A stretch of 9,571 bases of DNA from Oscillospiraceae bacterium (GCA_902797555.1 CADBTM010000249.1:1-9571); one strand, 5' to 3'. Positions 1 to 6,862 are shown, counted from the stretch's first letter. Notes: generated by a model from the sequence alone, not told the origin. Made by a program: numbers and translations.

Positions 1-654
1 CTTCGCCAGCAGCGTTTTGCCCGTGCCGGGAGGGCCCACCAGCAGCACGCCCTTGGGAATGCGCGCGCCGAGGGACATATACTTTTTGGGATCCTTGAGA
101 AAGTCCACGATCTCTTCCAGATCGGCCTTTTCCTCGTCGGCGCCGGCCACATCCCGGAAGGTGACCCGCTTGTCCTCACTGGGGTTGGCCAGCTTGGCGC
201 GGGATTTGCCAAAGTTCATGGCGCCGCCCGCTCCGCCGCCGTTCTGGCGGTTGATGATAAACATCCAGAAGGCCGCCATCAAAACAATGATGACGATATA
301 GGGCACAAAGCTCCACAGGATGGAGGTGCGCTCCACCAGATAATCCACCTTGAGGGTGCCCGCATCCTGCTGGGCGGTGATGCTCTCTCCCAGATCGGAC
401 ATGAAATAGTCCATGTCGGTGACCTCATAGGTGTATTTGGTGCCGTCGCTTTTGGTGATCTGCACGGTGCTGCTGCCGATAACCAGATCGGTAACGCTGC
501 CCGACTTGATATCCTCACGCACGTCGGTATAGCTCAGCTTGGCGGGCGCCGCCTGTCCGTTGGGATTGGAAAGCAGGGCGATGGTGACCAGCAGTACCAC
601 AAAAATCACGATATACAGGCCGACGCCGCGGCCGGTTCTCTGGTTCTTATTCAA
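1..654 (-). CDS. ftsH: ATP-dependent zinc metalloprotease FtsH, N-terminal part (cut by window edge)
   Basis: FtsH is a membrane-anchored AAA+ protease that unfolds and degrades misfolded or short-lived membrane and cytosolic proteins. The 218 codons present show the standard N-terminal layout: a first membrane segment at about residues 12-29, an extracytoplasmic domain at about 30-110, a second membrane segment at about 112-134, a glycine-rich linker (GGGAGGAMNFGK), then the start of the AAA domain with VTFRDVAGADEEK (164-176) and Walker A GPPGTGKT (207-214). The rest of the ATPase and the HExxH zinc protease domain lie outside the window. The start is a TTG at 654-652, because the first in-frame ATG (codon 81) would remove the first membrane segment. 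An AAAGGAG at 672-666 lies 11 bases upstream. An in-frame GTG at 666-664 is a weaker alternative. It is the last visible gene of the gdpP-to-ftsH run, 56 bases after hpt, a common tilS-hpt-ftsH arrangement. Confidence 0.96.
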   Translation of the reverse strand, partial: MNKNQRTGRGVGLYIVIFVVLLVTIALLSNPNGQAAPAKLSYTDVREDIKSGSVTDLVIGSSTVQITKSDGTKYTYEVTDMDYFMSDLGESITAQQDAGTLKVDYLVERTSILWSFVPYIVIIVLMAAFWMFIINRQNGGGAGGAMNFGKSRAKLANPSEDKRVTFRDVAGADEEKADLEEIVDFLKDPKKYMSLGARIPKGVLLVGPPGTGKTLLAK

Positions 655-687
655 GGGAAATGTCACTCCTTTGCGGATGAAATGGGG

Positions 688-707
688 AAAACGCGGCGAA
701 CGCCGCG
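688..707 (-). terminator. Hairpin with short T-run between hpt and ftsH (weak terminator or attenuator)
   Basis: Just after the hpt stop codon the minus strand reads CGCGGCG, TT, CGCCGCG and then TTTTCCCC. This is a perfect 7-bp GC stem (or 6 bp with a 4-base loop) followed by only four T. It resembles an intrinsic terminator with a poor T-tract, so partial termination or 3'-end stabilisation of the upstream mRNA is more likely than a full stop. No convincing promoter is visible in the 56-base gap, so ftsH probably depends on read-through. Confidence 0.5.
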
Positions 708-710
708 GGA

Positions 711-1274
711 TTATTCTTCGGAATAGACCGAGGGCTTGAGCACGGCGATCTCGGGATAGTTGCGATAGACCTCGGCAAAGTCCAGCCCATAGCCCACGAT
801 AAACTCGTTGGGCACCTCCAGCCCCTTATAGTCGGGGGTGATGTCCACCTTGTGCCGGGCGGGCTTGTCAAACAGGGTGCACAGCCGGATGGAATTGGGC
901 TTGCGCGCCTGCAAAAGCTTCATCAGATAGGACAGGGTCACGCCGCTGTCCAAAATATCCTCTACGATGATAACATCTTTCCCTTCGATATTGGTGTCTA
1001 AATCTTTAATAATTTTGACCTGTCCGGAGGACACCGTTCCGGTGCCGTAGCTGGAAACCGCCATAAAATCCAGCGTGCAGGGAATGTCCACAGCGCGCAC
1101 CAGATCGGCCATAAAGATAAACGCGCCCTTGAGCACCGCCACCAGCAGCGGGGTCTTTCCCCGATAATCCCGGGTGATTTCCTTTCCCAGCCGCGCCACG
1201 GTGGCCTGCAATTCTTCCTTCGAGATCAGGGTTTCCAGCATGTCGTTTTTCATGCAAACGGGATCGCGTTTCAT
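711..1274 (-). CDS. hpt: Hypoxanthine(-guanine) phosphoribosyltransferase
   Basis: This purine-salvage enzyme joins hypoxanthine (or guanine) to PRPP to make IMP (or GMP) in the cytosol. The 187-residue product matches the usual ~180 residues. It has the phosphoribosyltransferase PRPP-binding motif VIIVEDILDSGVTL (101-114), the flexible catalytic loop around SSYGTGTVSSGQVK (74-87), LKGAFIF (48-54) and the conserved C-terminal stretch VGYGLDFAEVYRNYPEI (160-176). The chosen ATG (1274-1272) has AGGAGG 8 bases upstream. It overlaps the tilS stop as ATGA, which points to translational coupling. A second ATG at codon 8 would also give a complete domain but has no such site. The open frame continues upstream to 1523, but that part lies inside tilS and is not coding here. 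TilS-Hpt-FtsH is a widely conserved neighbourhood in Firmicutes. Confidence 0.97.
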   Translation of the reverse strand: MKRDPVCMKNDMLETLISKEELQATVARLGKEITRDYRGKTPLLVAVLKGAFIFMADLVRAVDIPCTLDFMAVSSYGTGTVSSGQVKIIKDLDTNIEGKDVIIVEDILDSGVTLSYLMKLLQARKPNSIRLCTLFDKPARHKVDITPDYKGLEVPNEFIVGYGLDFAEVYRNYPEIAVLKPSVYSEE

Positions 1275-2551
1275 ATCTTTTTCCTCCTGCATTGAATGCG
1301 GTTCCGGGCGCCGTTCTGTCCCTTCGGCCACAGGTCGCCCACCGCTATGATTTGATTGCCGCGGCAGACAATGGGGATGCCGCCGCGTTCTTCCTTGGGG
1401 ATCTTTTGCTCGATCATCCATTTTTTCAGGGTCTTGTGCCCTCCGGGGGTGGAGATCGCGTCCCCCTCCCGCCGTGTCCGCACGGTGATGGGAAAGTCGC
1501 CCTCCCCCGCCGTCACCGTCCACGCACCGAAATCCACGGCGCCCGGCGCGGTCAGCGTCGCCTCCCGGGGAGGCTGCGCCGGCTTTTGGGCGGAAAACAT
1601 CAGGGTGTCGTATCGCCGGTATGCCCGGCTGCCCGTCAGGTCACAGGATGCCGACGGGCTGTCGCCCTCGCACAGGGCGAAAACCGCCTCGATCTGTCTG
1701 CGGGAGAGCATTTTTCCTCCCGCCTCCCGCTGCAGCTGCTGCAGCACCTGCGCCGCGGCCTCCCGGGGAAGCGCCGTCAATGCTCCGACGGCAACGCCCA
1801 CGCCGGCCTCCGTCCGCTCTGCCCCGAGAACAAGCGCCTGCGCCCGGGCGCGGCCTTCGCCGCTTTCCTCTCTCAGGTCGGACGCCGCGGCGGAGATATG
1901 CTCGGCCGCACGGGGATTGATCTGCCGCAGCAGCGGAAACACCTTGCTGCGCAGCAGGGCACGGGTGTTGTTCTCCCCCAGATTGGTGGGGTCGGTGGCA
2001 TAGGGCAGGCCGTTTTTCTCGTCGTACCGCTCGATCTCCCGCCGGGAAACCCCCAGCAGCGGGCGGATCAGCCTTTCCCGTCTGGGCGGAATGCCCTCCA
2101 GCCCTGCCCGTCCGGTGCCCCGGATCAGGTTGATGAGCACGGTCTCGGCGTTGTCCTCCAGATTGTGTCCGGTGGCGATGGCGTCGGCCTGCCACCGTTC
2201 GGCCTGACGGGTGAGAAAATCATAGCGCAGACGGCGGGCAGCCTCTTCGGCGCTTATGCCCTCCTGCCCGGCAAGCGCAGGGGTATCCCCCTCCCCGCAA
2301 AAAAGCGGGATGCCCAACCGGTCGCACAGGGTCTGACACAGTGCCCGTTCCGCCTCCGCCGCCTCCGGCCGCAGCCCGTGAGAAAAATGGGCGGCGGCAA
2401 CGGTCAGCGCCATCTGCTCCCGCAGGGCGCACAGGGCGTGGGTCAGGCACACCGAATCCGCCCCGCCGGACAGGGCGCACAGCACCCGGTCTCCCGGACG
2501 GATCAGGCCGCTTTGGGCGATGGCCTGCAAAACAGGGTCAGGGCGTTTCAC
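1271..2551 (-). CDS. tilS: tRNA(Ile)-lysidine synthase TilS
   Basis: TilS attaches lysine to C34 of the CAU-anticodon tRNA-Ile using ATP, making lysidine so the tRNA reads AUA and is charged with isoleucine; it is normally essential. The N-terminal PP-loop ATPase motif SGGADS is at about residues 28-33. It is followed by HFSHGLR, the GHNLEDNAETVLINLIRGTG block typical of the family, and DPTN. The C-terminal domain carries the TilS signature KTLKKWMIEQKIPKEER. The predicted 426 residues are within the family range. The start is uncertain. GTG at 2551-2549 overlaps the end of dnaB by 14 bases and gives a normal-length leader before the PP-loop; TTG at 2575-2573 would add 8 residues. Neither has a clear ribosome binding site, so translation is probably coupled to dnaB. 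The stop overlaps the hpt start by 4 bases. Confidence 0.95.
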   Translation of the reverse strand: MKRPDPVLQAIAQSGLIRPGDRVLCALSGGADSVCLTHALCALREQMALTVAAAHFSHGLRPEAAEAERALCQTLCDRLGIPLFCGEGDTPALAGQEGISAEEAARRLRYDFLTRQAERWQADAIATGHNLEDNAETVLINLIRGTGRAGLEGIPPRRERLIRPLLGVSRREIERYDEKNGLPYATDPTNLGENNTRALLRSKVFPLLRQINPRAAEHISAAASDLREESGEGRARAQALVLGAERTEAGVGVAVGALTALPREAAAQVLQQLQREAGGKMLSRRQIEAVFALCEGDSPSASCDLTGSRAYRRYDTLMFSAQKPAQPPREATLTAPGAVDFGAWTVTAGEGDFPITVRTRREGDAISTPGGHKTLKKWMIEQKIPKEERGGIPIVCRGNQIIAVGDLWPKGQNGARNRIQCRRKKI

Positions 2552-3878
2552 GGTGAATCTGTTCGGTGGCCGCAAAGGAGGTAAACTGACCCATCCACTG
2601 CAGCTCCACCTTGCCGGTCTCGCCGTGGCGGTTTTTGGCCACGATCAGCTCGGCGGCGTTTTTGGCTTCGCTCTGGTCGTTGTAATAATCATCCCGGTAG
2701 ATGAACAGAACGATATCGGCGTCCTGCTCGATCGAGCCCGATTCTCTCAGATCGGACAGCATGGGGCGCTTGTCCTGGCGGCTCTCCGGTCCGCGGGAAA
2801 GCTGAGAGCAGCACAGCACAGGCACGTTGAGCTCCTTGGCCATGATCTTGAGGGAGCGGGAGATCTCCGCCACCTCCTGCACGCGGTTGTCGGTGTGCCG
2901 CGGGGTGTGCATCAGCTGGAGATAGTCGATGACGATCAGACCCAGATTGCTGCCCAGCCGGCGGCATTTGGCCTTCATTTCCGGGACGGTGATGCCCGAG
3001 TTTTCGTCGATGAGGATGTTGAGGTTTTGCAGCACCTGGGTGGCGCCGGCCATCTTTTCCCAGTCGCTGTCGTCCAGCGTGCCCATGCGCAGCTTTTTGC
3101 TGTCGATGAGTGCCTCGCCGGACAGCATACGGGTGGCAAGCTGTTCCTTGGACATTTCCAGCTGGAAGATGACCACGGCCTTGCCGCTCTTTTTTGCGGC
3201 GGTCATGGCCATATTGAGGGCGATGGCCGTTTTGCCCATGCCGGGACGGGCGGCCAAAAGGATAAGATCGCTTTTGTTCAGGCCGCCGATATACTGATCC
3301 AGCATGGAAAAGCCGGTGGGCAGTCCGGGCAGCTTGCCGGGGTTGGCGCCAAGCTCGTCCAGATGCTCATACACCGCCTGAATGGCGGCATTGATGCTGG
3401 AAAAGCCCTGCAACTCCCGTCCCTGACGGACGGAATAAATCTTTTGCTCGGCCAGGTCGGCCACCGTGTCGGCGTCGTCCTCCTCCGCGCGGGTGAGCTC
3501 GATGATCTCGGCGGAGACCGTCTGCAGATCCCGCAGCATGCTCTTGCTGCGGACGATGGCGGCATATTCCGCCACGTTGGCAGCCGTGGGCGTGGTTTCG
3601 ATCAGCTGGAGGAAATAATCCCGGTTGGCGGCGTCCCTATAGCCCAGCGCCTTCATTTCATCCAGCACGGTGACCGGGTCGATGGGCTTTCCGCCGATGA
3701 ACATCCGATGGACGGTGTCATAGGCCAGCCGGTTGGTTTCAATGTAAAAATCATCGGGGCGCAGCACTTCAATGACCCCGGGAATACATCTGGGGTCGAT
3801 GAGCATCGAGCCCAGCACCGCCTGTTCGGCCTCGATGCTGTAGGGCGCCTGATGGGTAAGCAGCTCGTCGGTGGGCAT
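2538..3878 (-). CDS. dnaB: Replicative DNA helicase DnaB (DnaC in Bacillus naming)
   Basis: This is the hexameric 5'-3' helicase that opens the replication fork and recruits primase and polymerase. The 446-residue length is normal and there is no intein. Residues ~1-150 form the DnaB N-terminal domain, beginning PYSIEAEQAVLGSML. Residues ~180-446 form the RecA-like motor with Walker A ARPGMGKT (210-217), the catalytic-glutamate block QLEMSKEQLA (239-248), Walker B LIVIDYLQL (314-322), the long conserved stretch SDLRESGSIEQDAD (375-388), and KNRHGETG (415-422) with the arginine finger. The ATG start is 3 bases after the rplI stop. A TGAGG inside the rplI end is the only ribosome-binding candidate, so coupling is likely. 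The gdpP-rplI-dnaB order is typical of Firmicutes. Confidence 0.98.
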   Translation of the reverse strand: MPTDELLTHQAPYSIEAEQAVLGSMLIDPRCIPGVIEVLRPDDFYIETNRLAYDTVHRMFIGGKPIDPVTVLDEMKALGYRDAANRDYFLQLIETTPTAANVAEYAAIVRSKSMLRDLQTVSAEIIELTRAEEDDADTVADLAEQKIYSVRQGRELQGFSSINAAIQAVYEHLDELGANPGKLPGLPTGFSMLDQYIGGLNKSDLILLAARPGMGKTAIALNMAMTAAKKSGKAVVIFQLEMSKEQLATRMLSGEALIDSKKLRMGTLDDSDWEKMAGATQVLQNLNILIDENSGITVPEMKAKCRRLGSNLGLIVIDYLQLMHTPRHTDNRVQEVAEISRSLKIMAKELNVPVLCCSQLSRGPESRQDKRPMLSDLRESGSIEQDADIVLFIYRDDYYNDQSEAKNAAELIVAKNRHGETGKVELQWMGQFTSFAATEQIHRETP

Positions 3879-3881
3879 GGC

Positions 3882-4331
3882 TTATTTGTCCTCAAAGACC
3901 TGCACGATCACGTCGCCGGTCACTTCGGTAAACAGCTTTGCCTTGACCTGATAGGTGCCAAAGCTCTTGATGGGCTCGGCGATCTCCAGCTTGGTCTTGG
4001 GCAAATCCACCTTGTACTGCGCCATAAGCGCCTCGGAAATCTCCTTGGTGGTGACCGAACCGAACAGTCTTCCGGCGGTGCCGGCCTTGGCATAGATCTT
4101 GACGGGCATGCCGCTCAGCTTTTCCTTGAGTGCCAGCGCGGCATCCCGCTCCCGCTCCACCCGGCGGAGGGCGGCGGCGTCGGCGTTTTTCTTGGCATTG
4201 ATGGCGTCGGCAGTGGCCTCCATGGCCAGCTTTCTGGGCAGGAGGAAATTGCGGGCATAGCCGTCGGATACGTTGATCATATCGCCCTTTTTGCCCTGTG
4301 CCTTCACGTCTTGCAGTAAGATCACTTTCAT
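3882..4331 (-). CDS. rplI: 50S ribosomal protein bL9
   Basis: bL9 binds 23S rRNA near the base of the L1 stalk and helps maintain the reading frame. The 149 residues match the usual ~150. The N-terminal rRNA-binding domain has MKVILLQDVKAQGKKGD and the signature DGYARNFLLPRKLA (23-36). A charged alanine-rich connecting helix (about 40-75) leads to the C-terminal domain with LFGSVTTKEI. The ATG (4331-4329) has AAGGAG 8 bases upstream, a strong site suited to a ribosomal protein. It lies 25 bases after gdpP and 3 bases before dnaB. Confidence 0.98.
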   Translation of the reverse strand: MKVILLQDVKAQGKKGDMINVSDGYARNFLLPRKLAMEATADAINAKKNADAAALRRVERERDAALALKEKLSGMPVKIYAKAGTAGRLFGSVTTKEISEALMAQYKVDLPKTKLEIAEPIKSFGTYQVKAKLFTEVTGDVIVQVFEDK

Positions 4332-4356
4332 ATCGATCGCTCCTTTATCGGGGTAT

Positions 4357-6372
4357 TCATTCGTTTTTCGTGGGTGTTTCTTTCAGATAATCGTCGATGG
4401 CCTTTTCCAGCATGGGCTCGACCTCCACCGGCGTCTTGTCGGGGAATTGGGCTCCCGCCGAGCTGAGGCTTCCGCCGCCGCCCAGCTTTTCCAGCACGAT
4501 CTGCACGTTGACCTTGCCATAGGAGCGGGCGGAGATAACGGCGCCGCCCTTTTCGCCATACACCACAAAGGCCGCCTTGATGTCCGAGGCGTTGATCAGC
4601 TCATCCGCCGCCTGCGAGGCGGTGGCGCGGGCGATTTCCTCCTCCACCACCGAGATGGAGATGCCGGGGAAGCGCTCCCGCGCGCAGGAGATGATCTGAT
4701 ACTTTTTCACATAGCTGTCCAGACCGCCGGAGAAGAGCTTGCGCACCTCCACCGTGTCGGCGCCCACCTGCCGCAAAAAGGCCGCGGCCTCAAAGGTGCG
4801 CACACCGGTTTTGACGGTAAAGCCCTTGGTGTCCAAAAAGATGCCGGCCAGCATGGCGTCGGCCTCCACCTTGAGGATCTCCTGACGGGTGACCACATAC
4901 TGCAGCAGCTCTGCCACCAGCTCGCAGGCAGAGGAGGCATAGGTCTCGTGCATGCTGATGGCCGCATTTTCGATATAGCTGGCCGCCCGGCGGTGATGGT
5001 CGATGACGGCCACCCGGGGCACGGTTTCCAGCAGCGCCGGCCCCTCCACCAGATCGGGGCGGGAGGTGTCGCACACGATGAGCAGCGACGACGGATCGGC
5101 CAGCTCGATGGCCTTTTCCTCGGTGATGAAGGCCTGTTCATAGACCGACTGTTTGCGCAGGCGATCGATCAGATCCCGGGCGGAGGTGGCCTGATCGTTC
5201 ACAATGATGTAAACCGGGCGGCCCGCCTTGCGCACCGCGGCGGCCACGCCGGCGCAGGCGCCGATGCTGTCCAGATCGGAAAACTTGTGTCCCATCAAAA
5301 AGACCTGACTGCTGTCCCGAATGAGCTGCAGCAGGGCGTTTGCCATCACACGGGAGCGCACCTTGGTGCGCTTTTCCAGCTCCTTGCTCAGACCGCCGTA
5401 AAACTCAAACGCCGTTTTGGATTTGACCACAGCCTGATCGCCGCCCCGGGAAAGGGCCATGTCGATGCCCAGCATGGCATATTGATACAGCTCGTGAAGG
5501 GAGGTCTCCCCCTTGCCCACACCGATGGACAGGGTGGCGCTCAGCCCCTCGCTGTTCTGCACCTGATGGATGTCCTCCAGAATGGAGAACTTGCCGGCGG
5601 TAAAGTTCAATAGATTGCTCTGGTCAAAGATGAACAGATACCGATCCCGCTCCAGCCGGCGGACGATGCCGTTGGCCGGCTTTGCCCATTCGTTGATCCG
5701 GCGGTCGATCTCGGCGGTGAGGGTGGATTTTTCCGCCTCGCTGGCGTTTTTATACAGCTCCTCATAGCTGTCCACCACGATGATGCCCACCACCGGGCGG
5801 GAGCGCTCCACATAGTCCCGCAGATTGCTGAAGTCGGTGATGTCCACCCAGAACAGCGTGGCCAGCAGCGCCTGACCGTGGCTGCGTCCCGAGCGCACCA
5901 TATTGCCGTACACCTGATATTTCCGGTCGCCGATCTCCACGTCGTAGGGACAGACGCTTTTGCCCTCCATGACCCACCGGGTGTCAAAGCCGTGGATCAC
6001 GTCGGTGATATGGGTCTCAAACAGGCTCTCGTGCTTGCCGCTGATGGCGTCAAACCCGTCGTTGCCCCAGACGATCTCGCCGGTGTCGATACGCAAAATC
6101 GCCATGGGCAGGGGGAAATTGACCATGGACGCCTTGGAGGCATCGTCCACCGAAAAGGCCAGATTCTCCACATATTTCCGGATCTCCGCCGAGCGGTGCC
6201 GCTCCCGCTGACGGTAGTACAGGTAAACCAATCCGATGATCACCAGCTCGACACAGCCGGCGATCCATCCCGCGCTGTAAAAGGTAAAGGCGGCAAAGAG
6301 CAGCATTACGATAAAGGTGATCCGCGTGCCGGATTCGATCATTCTGGAAAACCGCTTTTCCAAATCGAGCAC
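4357..6372 (-). CDS. gdpP: Cyclic-di-AMP phosphodiesterase GdpP (YybT family, DHH/DHHA1)
   Basis: GdpP is a membrane enzyme that hydrolyses c-di-AMP to pApA, and so affects potassium and osmotic balance, cell-wall stress and beta-lactam tolerance in Firmicutes. The 671-residue layout is standard: two membrane segments (about 17-34 and 36-53), a PAS-like domain (about 80-180), a degenerate GGDEF domain (about 190-320, with SRGGDQAVV in place of GGDEF), then a DHH domain with GHKFSDLDSIG (361-371; H362, D366, D368), CDTSRPD (D435), VIDHH (456-460) and LDTKGF (D514). A DHHA1 domain is at about 590-660. One oddity is that the glycine motif reads GGGGSLSSAG (631-640), with Ser635 where the family usually has His. 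An in-frame TGA at 6387-6385 limits the start to GTG 6372 or TTG 6363. GTG has AAGGA only 2 bases away; TTG has AAGGAAGG 7 bases upstream and may be the true start. Confidence 0.96.
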   Translation of the reverse strand: MLDLEKRFSRMIESGTRITFIVMLLFAAFTFYSAGWIAGCVELVIIGLVYLYYRQRERHRSAEIRKYVENLAFSVDDASKASMVNFPLPMAILRIDTGEIVWGNDGFDAISGKHESLFETHITDVIHGFDTRWVMEGKSVCPYDVEIGDRKYQVYGNMVRSGRSHGQALLATLFWVDITDFSNLRDYVERSRPVVGIIVVDSYEELYKNASEAEKSTLTAEIDRRINEWAKPANGIVRRLERDRYLFIFDQSNLLNFTAGKFSILEDIHQVQNSEGLSATLSIGVGKGETSLHELYQYAMLGIDMALSRGGDQAVVKSKTAFEFYGGLSKELEKRTKVRSRVMANALLQLIRDSSQVFLMGHKFSDLDSIGACAGVAAAVRKAGRPVYIIVNDQATSARDLIDRLRKQSVYEQAFITEEKAIELADPSSLLIVCDTSRPDLVEGPALLETVPRVAVIDHHRRAASYIENAAISMHETYASSACELVAELLQYVVTRQEILKVEADAMLAGIFLDTKGFTVKTGVRTFEAAAFLRQVGADTVEVRKLFSGGLDSYVKKYQIISCARERFPGISISVVEEEIARATASQAADELINASDIKAAFVVYGEKGGAVISARSYGKVNVQIVLEKLGGGGSLSSAGAQFPDKTPVEVEPMLEKAIDDYLKETPTKNE

Positions 6373-6413
6373 CTTCCTTTTCCCTCATGGGTCTTTTTCT
6401 CCATTATTAAAGT

Positions 6414-6442
6414 ATTATACCATGAGAACGCCCTGTGTGCAA
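6414..6442 (-). promoter_or_regulatory. Sigma-A type promoter for gdpP-rplI-dnaB-tilS-hpt-ftsH
   Basis: On the minus strand a -35 TTGCAC (6442-6437) is separated by exactly 17 bases from a perfect -10 TATAAT (6419-6414). Transcription would start near 6407, leaving about 35 bases before gdpP. It is the only strong minus-strand promoter I see upstream of the six-gene run. Confidence 0.85.
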
Positions 6443-6475
6443 GAGCGAAATATGCCCGCCGGACAAGGGCGGGCA
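6440..6475 (-). terminator. Rho-independent terminator after the small gene
   Basis: On the minus strand, 11 bases after the stop codon of the small gene, TGCCCGCC (6475-6468) pairs perfectly with GGCGGGCA (6460-6453) around a 7-base loop. A moderately T-rich tail, TATTTCGCTCTT, follows. The 8-bp GC stem fits a terminator, although the T-tract is interrupted. The tail runs into the -35 box of the gdpP promoter, so the small gene and the gdpP unit are separated at this point. Confidence 0.65.
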
Positions 6476-6486
6476 CAAAACATTTC

Positions 6487-6630
6487 CTATTGGATGTGTT
6501 CCTTTCTCCACTGAAGCTCTTCCATCAGGCTCATCTCGTCCGGATGGGGCACGTTGTGATCTCCCAGCGTGTCCGCCCGCTGTCCCGCAGGGCAGACCAC
6601 CGGTTGGATCACTCGTTTTTTCTTGGTCAC
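6487..6630 (-). CDS. Small unrecognised protein, about 47 residues
   Basis: I do not recognise this family. The predicted product starts MTKKKRVIQPVVCPAGQ and ends MSLMEELQWRKEHIQ: a basic N-terminus, one cysteine, a His/Asp-containing middle (DTLGDHNVPHPDE) and an acidic-amphipathic C-terminal part that could be a helix. There is no signal peptide or membrane segment. Support for coding: GGGAGG (6644-6639) lies 8 bases before the GTG start; codons are rich in G/C at third positions like the neighbours; and a hairpin terminator follows the stop. An ATG two codons upstream (6636-6634) is possible but only 2 bases from the ribosome binding site. It sits alone between two divergent units. No convincing promoter is visible; a weak TATAGT at 6736-6731 is the only -10 candidate. 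Function unknown. Confidence 0.65.
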   Translation of the reverse strand: MTKKKRVIQPVVCPAGQRADTLGDHNVPHPDEMSLMEELQWRKEHIQ

Positions 6631-6751
6631 AGGCATCACCTCCCGGATTAGTATGACCGAAATCGGACGGTTTTTCTTGTCTGCAGGCGCATCTTTTTTT
6701 CATATTTCTCCGATTTTTTCCTTTGTTTGCACTATACATCCGGCGTTTTTA

Positions 6752-6760
6752 TGATATAAT
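6752..6760 (+). promoter_or_regulatory. Extended -10 promoter for prfA
   Basis: TGATATAAT is a TGn-extended -10 with a perfect TATAAT hexamer (6755-6760). No good -35 is present at 16-18 bases upstream; a TTGCAC at 6727-6732 is 22 bases away, too far for normal spacing. The TGn extension can substitute for a poor -35. Transcription would start near 6767, giving a leader of about 95 bases before prfA. Confidence 0.7.
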
Positions 6761-6792
6761 AAGGTGTTAGGAAAAAAGCAGGAACGAAACAA

Positions 6793-6842
6793 GCGGTGCG
6801 CAGTATCCGATGGGGCAATCCCCTTTCCGTCTGTGACGCCGC
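6793..6842 (+). promoter_or_regulatory. Structured 5' leader of prfA (stem enclosing a hairpin)
   Basis: GCGGTGCGCAG (6793-6803) can pair with CTGTGACGCCGC (6831-6842) over 11 bp, with two G-U pairs and one bulged A (6836). The enclosed segment contains a second hairpin, GGGG (6812-6815), loop CAAT, CCCC (6820-6823). The fold ends 9 bases before the CGGAGG ribosome binding site at 6851-6856. There is no T-run after it, so it is not a terminator. I do not recognise a known riboswitch class. It could be a regulatory element, an RNA-stability structure or chance folding in GC-rich DNA. Confidence 0.4.
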
Positions 6843-6862
6843 CCAAACGCCGGAGGATACCC

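Noticed and set aside
1275..1523. N-terminal extension of the hpt frame into tilS.
   Set aside because: The extension lies within the conserved C-terminal domain of TilS, and the ATG at 1274 has an ideal ribosome binding site and normal protein length.
2520..4319. A 599-codon open frame on the plus strand, antisense to dnaB and rplI.
   Set aside because: It is an antisense shadow of GC-rich codons. The minus strand encodes unmistakable DnaB and bL9, and the plus-strand translation is a His/Gly/Leu-rich composition typical of such shadows, with no recognisable domain.
4273..5613. A 446-codon open frame on the plus strand opposite gdpP.
   Set aside because: GdpP on the other strand is complete and well supported; the plus-strand translation shows no family features.
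6050..6388. ATG at 6388 with a GGAG 10 bases upstream, opening a 112-codon frame within the gdpP start region.
   Set aside because: It is out of frame with GdpP and overlaps conserved GdpP coding sequence, so it is most likely a shadow. A short coupled leader effect cannot be excluded but has no further support.
6656..6720. T-rich runs with short inverted repeats (ACCG...CGGT followed by TTTTT) considered as a plus-strand terminator.
   Set aside because: The stem is only about 4 bp and no plus-strand gene ends upstream.
6407..6739. A minus-strand frame containing a start MKKRCACRQEKPSDFGH that overlaps the small gene out of frame.
   Set aside because: No good ribosome binding site, low-quality Gly/Arg-rich translation, and it runs through the terminator and gdpP promoter. 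The other frame (6487-6630) has much better support.
6764..6862. N-terminal extension of prfA from a TTG at 6764.
   Set aside because: It would start at or before the predicted transcription start, has no ribosome binding site, and adds residues not found in RF1 proteins. ATG 6863 has GGAGG at good spacing.
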